A stretch of 64,000 nucleotides of DNA from assembly GCA_024663395.1 (NCBI GenBank), contig JANFAH010000036.1:372001-436000 (forward strand). Direction: 5' to 3'. A program made the translations under genes and the position numbers. Below, piece by piece: positions 20,146 to 29,400 of the stretch. The first letter of the stretch is position 1. Each line of letters opens with the position of its first letter. Origin of the DNA: Pisolithus tinctorius. Lineage: Eukaryota; Basidiomycota; Agaricomycetes; Boletales; Pisolithaceae. A model generated the notes under the pieces. It was not told the origin of the DNA. It saw nothing but the letters and a program-made list of their open reading frames with translations, and made no database searches.

Positions 20146-21707
20146 TTCGGGATGAGCAACGCAGAAGAGGTTAGCGGTGCCTTGCGCGGAGTGGCAGGAG
20201 TCGCAGCATGCGCGCTGGCCTGGTCTCTGTCAGCCATGACGCGGTCAACAGCCTCTCTCAGTGAGTTACATTGAGGGAAACGTGGAATTCGGCTCCCGTC
20301 CACCAGATAGAGACGGTTGTCTGTACCTCTCGTGATCTTACCGGCGCGGATATAAACTTCAACGAGCGCGCACATCCTTGTCCAGTGGTTGGGGTCTGCA
20401 CAGAAGCTGCAGCCAGGTCTGCGTTGCTGCGGCAGAGGCTGCGTCTGGAAGTTGTATTCCTGTTTAACGACAGTACCAGCAGGTGGCACTTGCAGCATGT
20501 AAGCCGACGAGGGAGGTGCAGCTGGCGAGGCTGCAGTACCCATTGTCGGTACCACGCTACGAAGAGCGGATCCTGTCAGAAGGAACTTGGCGGCTTTGAC
20601 GACTTCTGTGAGCGGGTATGGATCATCAGGGTGGAGGTCGGTGCGGACTATAGAGAGTCGATGACGAATATGATCTGCGATGGCCCTCAGGAAGCCATTC
20701 AGGAACATGGAATCCTGTTCCGTCTCTGCAAGCTTTTTAGTTTTAATGAGCAGGGCAGAAATCTTAGCGAATTTCTGCTGGTATTCTCCGAGGTCATCCT
20801 GGTTCCGCATAGGCTTGGACTGATATTCTTCGACAAGGTACTGCAAGTCTGCACAGCAGTAGCAGTCGTCACCCTCGCAGCCGGGGTACAAACCCTTAAC
20901 AGCTACTACGAAGGCATCCCAGTCGTCAGCCGCGGGAGCGGTTTCCGGAAGCGTTTGCCAGACCTCGGCTTCTTCGAGGTCAGCGTAGCGGATTGCGGCT
21001 TTGATCTTGCCACAGTCATCAAGAGCAGCGAGAGTACTGAGGAAGTCGATGTCTTCGAGGTAGCACGGAAGCTGCGCGGGAGAATCTCCGCTAAATTTAG
21101 GTGAGTTTTGTGTTCCGTGGAGCAGCATCTGAAACTGAGGATTAGCCATTGGTGGGTTAACCTGTGGTGGCGGTGCTGGATTGGTAACGGGTGGAACGGG
21201 TATTGGTTGTGGGTGCGAAGCGGTTGGTATAGTGCACGAGCGAGCGGGCGGAAGTGTTGGCAGGTTACTAATTGGCTGATGGGTGGTCTGCGACCGAGTG
21301 AGTGGTTGCGGCAGTGTGGCGGATGGAGCTGGGAGTCTGGGTATAGATTCGGAGGTGTCAAAGAGACGGGAAAAAGAGGGTGTCGGTGATGATGAATCAG
21401 ATGATGTGACGGGTGTTACAGGTGATGGCGGGGTTTCGGGCCTTCGGGGAGTCGAGTGGATAAAGCCACCGGGAAAATCAGGGGCAGTGAGATCTAGGTG
21501 ATCCGACGTGACGGATATCTGATCTGCCGAGATATCAGGAGGAGTGATCGTGGGTAGTACCCACGGAATGTCAGCGGGTAATTGCACGTGGTCTGGTGTT
21601 ACGGGTGAAACAGGGCAGAAAATGTCAGAGTCTTCTGACAGGTTCAGATTGCGAAAGTGCAGGCATAAATTTTCTAGTTCGGTGCGTTCTGCGGTGCGCC
21701 TGAGCAA
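20106..21707 (-). CDS. Element A gag
   Basis: 533 codons. The N-terminal third is Pro/Ser/Thr-rich. The central gag domain contains PKFSGDSPAQLPCYLEDIDF and the C-terminus a zinc knuckle CSFCADPNHWTRMC, followed by VEVYIRAGKITRG, a common layout in fungal gypsy gag. It starts about 40 bases inside the 5' LTR and overlaps the protease frame at its end. It appears intact although the rest of the element is not. Confidence 0.85.
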   Translation of the reverse strand: MLRRTAERTELENLCLHFRNLNLSEDSDIFCPVSPVTPDHVQLPADIPWVLPTITPPDISADQISVTSDHLDLTAPDFPGGFIHSTPRRPETPPSPVTPVTSSDSSSPTPSFSRLFDTSESIPRLPAPSATLPQPLTRSQTTHQPISNLPTLPPARSCTIPTASHPQPIPVPPVTNPAPPPQVNPPMANPQFQMLLHGTQNSPKFSGDSPAQLPCYLEDIDFLSTLAALDDCGKIKAAIRYADLEEAEVWQTLPETAPAADDWDAFVVAVKGLYPGCEGDDCYCCADLQYLVEEYQSKPMRNQDDLGEYQQKFAKISALLIKTKKLAETEQDSMFLNGFLRAIADHIRHRLSIVRTDLHPDDPYPLTEVVKAAKFLLTGSALRSVVPTMGTAASPAAPPSSAYMLQVPPAGTVVKQEYNFQTQPLPQQRRPGCSFCADPNHWTRMCALVEVYIRAGKITRGTDNRLYLVDGSRIPRFPQCNSLREAVDRVMADRDQASAHAATPATPRKAPLTSSALLIPKLTCSWKSSLLPS

Positions 21708-21730
21708 CCTTCTGGAAGCGACAGCAGAAT

Positions 21731-21748
21731 CCCTCGTGGTGGGCTCCA
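21731..21748 (-). other. Candidate primer-binding site of element A
   Basis: Read on the minus strand, TGGAGCCCACCACGAG starts two bases inside the 5' LTR. The leading TGG is the complement of a tRNA CCA end, as expected for tRNA-primed gypsy elements. The tRNA was not identified. Confidence 0.55.
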
Positions 21749-21750
21749 GT

Positions 21751-22404
21751 TGTAGGATAAGTCCAAGTAGCTGTTTAATACAAGCTAGATGGCTTAGATA
21801 ACAACAATAATAAACGAAGGGAACAAATTGTTCATCCCAAGGGATTCTGGACTGTCGGGACTAGAAGGAGAGACCCAGCGCTTCGTAGCGGTAGTGTTTC
21901 GTGACGTGCGCGGCGTGGTCCGTGGAGTAGTACTGGCAATGCGAGCGGTGCGAGCGGTATACATAGTTTGTGCGCGGCAGAATGCGAGATGTGCGGTGTA
22001 GATAAAGTGGAAAGGAAACTTGTGGTGACCTTCTGAGTGCCAAAAGGTATCATTCTGTACCTAAGTACAGGGTTTTATATTCCGGACAAACCTGGAACCT
22101 AAGTAAGACAGGGTACAGTAAAGGAAAGCTGCGCGACAGCGCGTGCAAACAAGACAGGCCGAACAGAGGCCGAGGGTATACTACAAGCACTAAAGGAATA
22201 GAGACCGTGATAAGAGAAAGAGTCCGAGGAAAAACAACAACCCGAGCACAGCGGCCACAGGTATAGCACTGCACGAGAGTGAGCGAGGGCGTGGGAAGGT
22301 GGCGCGTGAACAATGGTGAACGTGAGATGGGAGCGGACGTAACAGTAGTCATGGAACGGTTGATGATAGGGGCTCGCGCGTCCAGGGAATGCAGATTCCT
22401 TACA
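21751..22404 (-). repeat. 5' LTR of element A
   Basis: A 654-bp copy of the 2381-3034 repeat in the same orientation, TGTA...TACA. It is followed on the minus strand by a two-base spacer and a primer-binding-type sequence beginning TGGAGCCC. Its outer edge abuts the copia gag fragment. Confidence 0.9.
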
Positions 22405-22790
22405 GCGATCTTGCCCATAATATCATCTTTGGGCTTGATTTGAATACAAATGAGTCACTGGAATTCCATGAAAGTAGTCATGGCACTAGGTTCTCCATAT
22501 TTGGCTTTAAGATCGTCCCATTTGAGTTTAGCGGTGTTTTTGGATTCAATAGACATTGCAATCATAGGATCACAATAAAGTGTCAGAATGCCCTGACAGC
22601 AAGCATCTGAAGTAATCCAGGCAGCTTCTTGAGCATCACCAGCAGCAGGACAAGCCAAGTCTCCATTAACAACAGGCCATACTCCAAGTGTTTGGAAATA
22701 TGCCTTCATAAGAACCGACCAAGAGGCATAGTTAAGACCAGAAAGTTTTGGGATTTGTTTCCAAGTCTGTCAGACATTCTAGTAAATGTT
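22405..22790 (-). pseudogene. Copia gag N-terminal fragment (UBN2/DUF4219-like)
   Basis: The minus strand encodes PKLSGLNYASW, LGVWPVVNG and WDDLKAKYGEPSAMTTF, the typical start of copia gag in fungi and plants. A TGA follows EFQ near 22452, after which the same frame continues LICIQIKPKDDIMGKIA up to the LTR of element A. The remainder lies at 2380 and below. The upstream start codon is unclear because another TGA precedes QTWKQ. Confidence 0.8.
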
Positions 22791-22910
22791 GAGGATTAGA
22801 TGGTCATATAGAAATGATTTCGATGGATGAGTCAAAATGGATGGAGGATTCAATAAATGATCTTCAAGTTTGGTGCCTCTGCAAGCAGATGCTCTAGCAG
22901 ATTTGGAGAG

Positions 22911-25900
22911 TCATTTGTGATGAGGGTTTGGTATGTGAGGGCATGGATTTCTCCACTGTTTGACGATTGGTATTCCTCTCTCAGCAAATCTCCTAGCAGA
23001 GATGCGAGAGTTGTTGTGTTCTAGAAACTCGAAGTCTAATTCAGGCATATAATGATACCCAAAGAAGCTCCAAGTGGTATCCAATAAGGATGACCCAGTA
23101 AAACCCAAGTACACTGGGTCGCAACTGTAAGGAATACAAAAGGAATCGGAATTGCGATTTGGGAAGCCAGATTTAACTAAAATTTCAAAGACATTATATG
23201 CTTCATCCAAAATACAATCGTCAGTTCCCTTGTGGTACTGGCCTCCGGATGCATATGGTACATCCATTGTACCAGGAAGAGGATAGTTGTGCCCTAACGG
23301 TGGCAGCCTGGCAAGCTCTACCAAGAGCTGTGCTAGGTACTCTGCTCCATCTGGGTTCTGCTGTGAGTCAAAGTGTGGAAAGGTGGTGAAAACCAACCAA
23401 AACCAACACAAAAGACAAATGTAGAGCGAGTGGTGGTGTGCCTCCATGGAATCTGGAGTGCAGAAACCTAAATGTGGGGGGGAACTTCAAGTAGAGGTGC
23501 TCCTGGCGCAAGTCATCGATGAGTTACGCAGGAGAAGATGAATGAGTGATGATTGGATGGGGGATGCTGAACAGAGTGAAGGTGTTCAGCCAAAAGGTAC
23601 TTCAAGTAATGGACTTCAAGGAAACGTGCTCCTTGCACAAGTCGATGACAAGTTATGCAGGAGTGGGAGGATGACTAAGCAAGACTTGCTGACTAAGTGT
23701 GGATGGAGCTTCAGATAATGAATGGTGGTAGATAGACTCTTCCGAATGAGCCTCAACTACCAAGTATATGAATGATGACAGATAGACCCCTTCGTGGTGC
23801 CTCAACTGTTGATGATGAGATAGGCACTGAACTGATTGCTGGACTTCTTCTGAATTGCTTCTTTGTAGCTAAGTACATGGGGGTTTATATACTGAGGGGG
23901 GAGCACAGCTTGTGACAAACAAGGCACAAACACTTGGTAAGTAATGAGTAAGGACTGGGTAATCATGATGAGTAAGCGAGAAATGAAAAGTAAGCAAGCA
24001 AGGAGGATTGGTAAGTATTGGCAATGAATGAGTCAAGGATAGTCAAAATATCACAAAACGAGTCAAACAGAATCAGAAACTGAGTAAGCACACTGATATC
24101 ACATTAGGGGGTGGTGATGCAAGTTAGATCTTGGCGGAGACATCTCTAGATCCAAAGATGGCATGACAGATGGACGGTGTTTCCAGACAGGGAAGTATTA
24201 ATTCCAGAATTGAAGGGCATGAGTCAGGTGTCAAAGGGGGCTAGGGCATTGGGGGTCTGTGGGGCAATGAGAGCATACGTGATCGCATCTCCCACCCTTC
24301 CATCCTCTCAGCAAAGTTAACAAAAACTTCATGAATGGGGTTCTGATGGAGGAGGAGGAGAAGGGGGGACGTCTTCTGCTGGATCTTGCAGTAAGAAGGC
24401 AAGATGCATGTCATACTTGTCATGAATGCGATCAGGGAGGCTGGAGGACAGTAGACTATACTGCAGCTGTCACAATGCGGGAAGAATGATGGACAAGACT
24501 GGAATAAAGACAGTGCAGGGAGCAGGGAGGAACAATCCATATGCTTCATCAACTGGGGAGACTGAAATGACCACATAAGACCTTTCTAACTGAGTGACAG
24601 ACCTGAGGCGACCAAAGAATGTCCTTCTGGAAGTCATACTGACAAGGAGAACATGCTGACCAAGCTGCATGGGATGAGATGGGGCTGACAATGATGGGAT
24701 GAACCAGGGGGCTTCAGGACGGAAGCTGGTGGGAATGCCTGGCAGATATACATAGCCACTGTCTCTGGCAAATGAGACAAGCGAGATGATCGATGAAGAG
24801 GTGGCCATGATTGATGGACTTAGCGAAATGAGCATCTGATGGATGGAGTGCTGTAGAAACGTGCAGGGTGCGAGGATCCTCTCCAAATTTGGAAGGAAGA
24901 ATCGTGGGACTGAGCACTTTAAGCGAGTGTGGGAATGGAGTCGATATCTTTGGAAACGGTGGAGATATGACGAAAACCGGAATGCCATACACAGGTGCTA
25001 AAAACCTTTAACATGCGCTTAACTCGCTTCCTCTTTTCTCTTTAGCACTGACAACTCGTTCTTGTGCAAAGGATGACTGTTAATGTCCAACAGTCTTTCT
25101 ACGCATGAGGCCTTTAGTCTTCATCTGCATGCTTGGGCATTGTGCGCAACTCGTCAACGAGTTAGGCAGAGTCAGCTGTAACCATGTCCACAACACCTTT
25201 GGTGTATGACACTGTGAGATAGTCGAAAGTGTTGATCACCATGCTATGTTTGTAATCTTTAAGAACGTCCTCTGTTGAGGGCCAGTAAGTGAATTGTCGC
25301 TGACCTGTAGAGGTAAAGTATCCAAGGTGTTGATGAGAAGCCTCATATCCAAACTCATAACCCATATCTCCTTGTAACTTTGCACCTCAGAGGAACTCAA
25401 CGAGGTACCCATCGAAGCTGTCTCTGCCTCTTTGTCTTTCATGGAACCAACTGGGGACACAGCAGATGTCAGTTGATCCATCAAGCCAAACTCCTCAGAA
25501 ATGGCGTTCAAGAGACTCGTTCCAAACCCGAAGAGGAGGGACAAGCCTGCAGAATTCTGGGCCATAGAGAGGATGGACATTATAATATACATAGACGAAG
25601 GTGTCGTGTGTGATGGTGAAGGCAGGGAGGGTGAAGAGTGACAGATCTTCATAGGTGAAACTAGGAAGGTTGCAACCATTGAAATTAGCGATGGCATGAG
25701 GAGAAGATGTATGGGTGAGTTTTGGGAAGAAATCAGATAAATATCTGTGGTATGCAAGATGCAAACCCAGACAGAAATAAGGTGAGTCGATACCAGGGAA
25801 TGATGGAACCTGTTCCCAAGTCATCTTGATGGTGGACAAGGGAACTAGGTAGGTCACAGGATTCGGCTTCTTAAAGAACAACATGGACGATGGGACAGTG

Positions 25901-26052
25901 TGAACCCAAGAGCTACAATCTCTAATGTATAACCCTTCCATAAACTCGATAATCTCTTTTACAGTGTATTTCCTCCATTTTGCTCCCTCATACATAGTGT
26001 CATGGTCTTCAGCAATCTTGAGCTCAGTGCATTTAGCAATGACGAGAGACAT
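22911..26052 (-). pseudogene. Unrecognised gene split by C2
   Basis: 5' part: an ATG at about 26052 opens MSLVIAKCTELKIAEDHDTM; protein-like sequence continues with frame changes (introns or breaks) to TFDYLTVS at about 25215. 3' part: 23361 down to 22911 reads PDGAEYLAQLLVELARLPPL and ends PHIPNPHHK before a stop at 22911. The two parts lie exactly either side of C2, so they were one gene. It is rich in aromatic residues, with no recognised domain. Base composition is CpG-poor like the copia neighbour. Confidence 0.55.
23362..25211 (-). mobile_element. LTR-like unit C2 inserted in an unknown gene
   Basis: Inverted relative to C1, 1850 bp, with the same ends (minus strand TGTCATAC...GACTCACA). 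Flanking 4-mers CTGC (23358-23361) and CTGT (25212-25215) suggest a 4-bp duplication with one change. Relative to C1 it has an extra segment containing one more AAGTCGATGACAAG palindrome near 23640-23655. Its ORF is cut by TGA. Confidence 0.7.
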
Positions 26053-26101
26053 TCTTTTGAAGTCGATTAGTCCCGTAATAAATAAGAGCAATGACAAACA
26101 A

Positions 26102-26635
26102 TTAAAGAAGTTCAAACTCAGTGAGGTCAGGATCAACCATGAGATCTAGGTTCTCAGCAATGAGGTTGTTAGCCTCAGCAAGAGCCTCATTCATTGCAAT
26201 GACATCCTCTGGAAGAGGAGTCGGTACACATCTAGGAGGCGGGGGATCTGCACTTCCTTTGACAGTGTAAGGCAGTATGGGATCTAAATTGGGATGCTCG
26301 TCAAGATCATGAAGATGAAAGTGTAAGTAGTGAGGAGGTGGTGGAGGAAGAACTAGCCATCAATGATGATGACAATGTTCACCTATATGGGCAAACAAGG
26401 CTAGCAATGCTTGCTGTTCAATCCTGGCGTGATTATGTTCATAGAGGCGCAGCCAGGTCGGGATACCAAGTGCCGCAAACCAGAAAGTCATCGATGCGAT
26501 GAATAACCTGTCCAACTCTCCAACACCAAAATCTCCATAGTAAACTAACAAAATCAACTGATAACAGCCAGCTAGGAGCGACAAAACAAAAGTGACAATG
26601 CTCCAACCAAGCATGTCTAGGCCTACTTGATCCAT
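26102..26635 (-). pseudogene. Possible membrane protein ORF upstream of the split gene
   Basis: An in-frame ATG at 26635 starts MDQVGLDMLGW. Two hydrophobic segments follow (SIVTFVLSLLAGCYQLILLV and a second around LFIASMTFWFAALGI). A TGA at 26360-26362 follows HHH. The same frame continues through a Pro-rich stretch to PDLTEFELL and a TAA at 26102. It may be an upstream exon of the gene below or a separate one. No family recognised. Confidence 0.4.
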
Positions 26636-26889
26636 AGGGATATGCCCATCGGCAGTGATTGCACTATGCAAACCAAGTAAATAGCACCACGCCTAGAAGG
26701 CGGGGCTCATAACCTATTGCACAGAGGAACAGGGATGGAGTGAGAGCTAGGCTAGAACACTTGCCTGTATAGCTAGTTGAAGCATTGATTTGAGGAGTAG
26801 TTCTGAGTTGAGTGGGGCTCATATGAAACAAAGAACGAATGTGGAATTCGATCTGGAATTCAATAGGGACTCTGGGGGGAGATCCCTGA

Positions 26890-26899
26890 GTTTATATAC
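26890..26899 (-). promoter_or_regulatory. TATA-like box
   Basis: The minus strand reads GTATATAAAC about 260 bases upstream of the membrane-protein ORF. It is followed by a plausible leader with an ATG and a GC-type splice donor. Confidence 0.35.
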
Positions 26900-27208
26900 A
26901 TGTAGGAATACGCATGGACCAGTAGCATATAAGGAAAGTACCTATTATGTATAGTAAAGAACTACATAGAATGTCATGGAATAATGATGTCATAATTGAT
27001 GTCATTGTGGAGCTGATGACTGATATAAGTCATGTGACATGCAATGTGTTGATACACATGCAGCATCATGTTTGTCTAGGTATGTCTAGACTGTCGGAAC
27101 ATATAGGATATTTCCAACAGAACGGGCCACCCCAGTATGACTGTCCATTTGTGAATACTAATCCAGGGCTGAAGGGGATGCATGGTTTGGATGTCATGTG
27201 TCACATGA

Positions 27209-27320
27209 TTCAGTCACTTGTAGTCCTAAAAGTGGGTCATCCGACATGTACATTTCATCCTGAAACTGGGACTAACCGACATCGGCCGGTGGTCCCTAGG
27301 GTTGGGTAGGCCAGACTGTG
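27209..27320 (+). repeat. Left terminal inverted repeat of KDZ element
   Basis: Begins TTCAGTCAC and contains AAAGTGGGTCATCCGACAT and GGGACTAACCGACATCGGCC. The reverse complement is found at 43692-43803. The match starts abruptly at TTCAGTCAC; the outer flanks differ. Confidence 0.8.
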
Positions 27321-29060
27321 AAGGTGGGGTTGGCCTATGTCACAGGATGATGGATCAACTTCCCTGGAAGTGGGGTCAGCTGACATGACTATAGGATGGA
27401 TTGATGACCTGGAAGTGAGGTCGGCTGATGCAGCTATGGGATGAATTAGTGTCCTGGAAGTGGGGTCGGCCGACACAGCTATGGGATGAATTAGTGTCCT
27501 AGAAGTGGGGTCGGCCCGACACAGCTATGAGATAGATTAGTGTCCTAGAAGTGGGGTCGGCTGACACAGCTATGAAATAGATTAGTGTCCTAGAAGTGGG
27601 GTCGGCCGATGCAGCTATGGGATAGGTTAGTGTCCTGGAAGTGGGGTCGGCCGACACAGCTATGGGATGAATTAGTGCCCTAGAAGTGGGGTCGGCTGAC
27701 ACAGCTATGAGATAGATTGGTGTCCTAGAAGTGAGGCCAGCCGACACAGCTATGAGATAGATTAGTGTCCTAGAAGTGGGGTCGGCCGATGCAGCTATGG
27801 GATAGGTTAGTGTCCTGGAAGTGGGGTCAGCCGACACAGCTATGGGATGAATTAGTGCCCTAAAAGTGGGGTCGGCTGACACAGCTATGAGATAGATTAG
27901 TGTCCTAGAAGTGGGGTTGGCCGACACAGCTATGAGATAGATTAGTGTCCTAGAAGTGGGGTCAGCCGATGCAGCTATGAGATAGATTAGTGTCCTAGAA
28001 GTGGGGTTGGCCGATGCAGCTATGGGATAGGTTAGTGTCCTGGAAGTGGGGTCGGCTGACACAGCTATGGGATGAATTAGTGCCCTAGAAGTGGGGTCGG
28101 CCAATGCAGCTATGGGATGAATTAGTGCCCTAGAAGTGGGGTCGGCCAATGCAGCTATGAGATAGATTAGTGTCCTAGAAGTGGGGTCGGCTGATGCAGC
28201 TATGGGATAGGTTAGTGTCCTAGAAGTGGGGTCAGCTGACACAGCTATGGGATGAATTAGTGCCCTAGAAGTGGGGTCGGCCGACACAGCTATGAGATAG
28301 ATTAGTGTCCTAGAAGTGGGGTCAGCCGATGCAGCTATGGGATAGGTTAGTGTCCTGGAAGTGGGGTCGGCCGACACAGCTATGGGATGAATTAGTGTCC
28401 TAGAAGTGGGGTCGGCCGATGCAGCTATGAGATAGATTAGTGTCCTAGAAGTGGGGTCGGCCGACACAGCTATGAGATAGATTAGTGTCCTAGAAGTGGG
28501 GTCAGCTGACACAGCTATTGGATAGATTAGTGTCCTAGAAGTGGGGTTGGCTGACCCAGCTATGAGATGAATTAGTGACCTAGAAGTGGGGTCAGCCAAC
28601 ACAGCTATGGGATAGATTAGTGACCTGGAAGTGGGGTTGGCCAACACAGCTATGGGATGCATTAGTGACCTAGAAGTGGGGTCAGCCAACACAGCTATGG
28701 GATAGATTAGTGACCTGGAAGTGGGGTTGGCCAACACAGCTATGGGATGAATTAGTGACCTGGAAGTGGGGTCAGCCAACACAGATGGGATAGATTAGTG
28801 ACCTGGAAGTGGGGTTGGCCAACACAGCTATGGGATGAATTAGTGACCTGGAAGTGGTGTCAGCTGACACAGCTATGGGATAGGTTAGTGACCTGGAAGT
28901 GGGGTTGGCCAAACCAGCTATGGGATAGATTAGTGACCTGGAAGTGGGGCCAGCTGACATGGCTGGGGGAAGGGATGATGTCCTGGCAGTGGGGTCAGCT
29001 GATGTGGCTGGGGGGAATGAACCATGACCTGGAGTTGTGGTTGGGCAGACACTTTGCAAG
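27310..29060 (+). repeat. Left 45-bp minisatellite array
   Basis: About 38 tandem units of 45 bp. Consensus core CCTGGAAGTGGGGTCGGCCG followed by ACACAGCTATGGGATGAATT and AG. The 45-bp period keeps all frames open, giving a long minus-strand 15-residue repeat (PTSRTLIYLIA type) that is almost certainly not a real protein. Confidence 0.9.
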
Positions 29061-29400
29061 AAAGACCAATATCTTGCTAGTGGGTTAGTGGGGCTGGCCA
29101 ATCTTATTACTCAGTACACTACTTCCTTGGTAGTTAGCTGGCTGAACCCAGATGGTTGTGGAAAAATCCTATATCCTATCCTTATCCTGTGGTATTGAAG
29201 TTAACTCTACCAATCTGGCCATTGTATTGGAATTAACATTGGGCAAATTTACTCAGTTGTGTATCAGTACTTAAGGAGGAATTGTCCTGCAGGAAATTAC
29301 TTTTTTTTCTGAACATTCAATGTCATATGAAATTTGAAAACACAAAGCAGCTATTTTTGATTGTAGTACATGCATATCATATGTATCAAGGTAGGGTATT

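Larger units (their letters stand above)
2381..22404 (-). mobile_element. Ty3/gypsy element A with antisense cargo gene
   Basis: A is bounded by 654-bp direct repeats (2381-3034 and 21751-22404) that start TGTA and end TACA. Minus-strand order is 5' LTR, primer-binding site, gag, protease, RT-RNase H, integrase, an extra module holding a plus-strand gene, and 3' LTR. Insertion is in copia gag; the flanks give a candidate short duplication (minus strand TCGC/TTGC, or ATCGC/ATTGC if the LTR end is set one base in), with one mismatch. Removing B (8.1 kb) and C1 (1.8 kb) leaves an element of about 10 kb. Two stops consistent with CGA to TGA change in pol, one frame break between protease and RT, and the C1 insertion make this copy inactive. 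Confidence 0.85.
1..22800 (-). mobile_element. Old Ty1/copia retrotransposon, split by element A
   Basis: Two minus-strand pieces (22405-22790 and 1-2380) join into one copia order: gag N-terminus, gag centre, CCHH/CCHC-like knuckle, aspartic protease, GAG-pre-integrase and integrase core. The integrase runs off the left edge, so RT, RNase H and the 3' LTR lie outside. Element A (2381-22404) is inserted in gag: reading resumes in the same frame after A is removed (...GKIA then EISM...). Several in-frame TGA codons and CpG-poor sequence mark it as old and inactive. No 5' LTR is seen right of 22790, where another gene fragment begins, so the 5' end may be truncated. Confidence 0.85.

Noticed and set aside
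27499..28782. 427-codon minus-strand ORF made of a 15-residue repeat
   Set aside because: The 45-bp period keeps every frame open. Units are degenerate with no start, stop or splice logic, and it is explained by the minisatellite.
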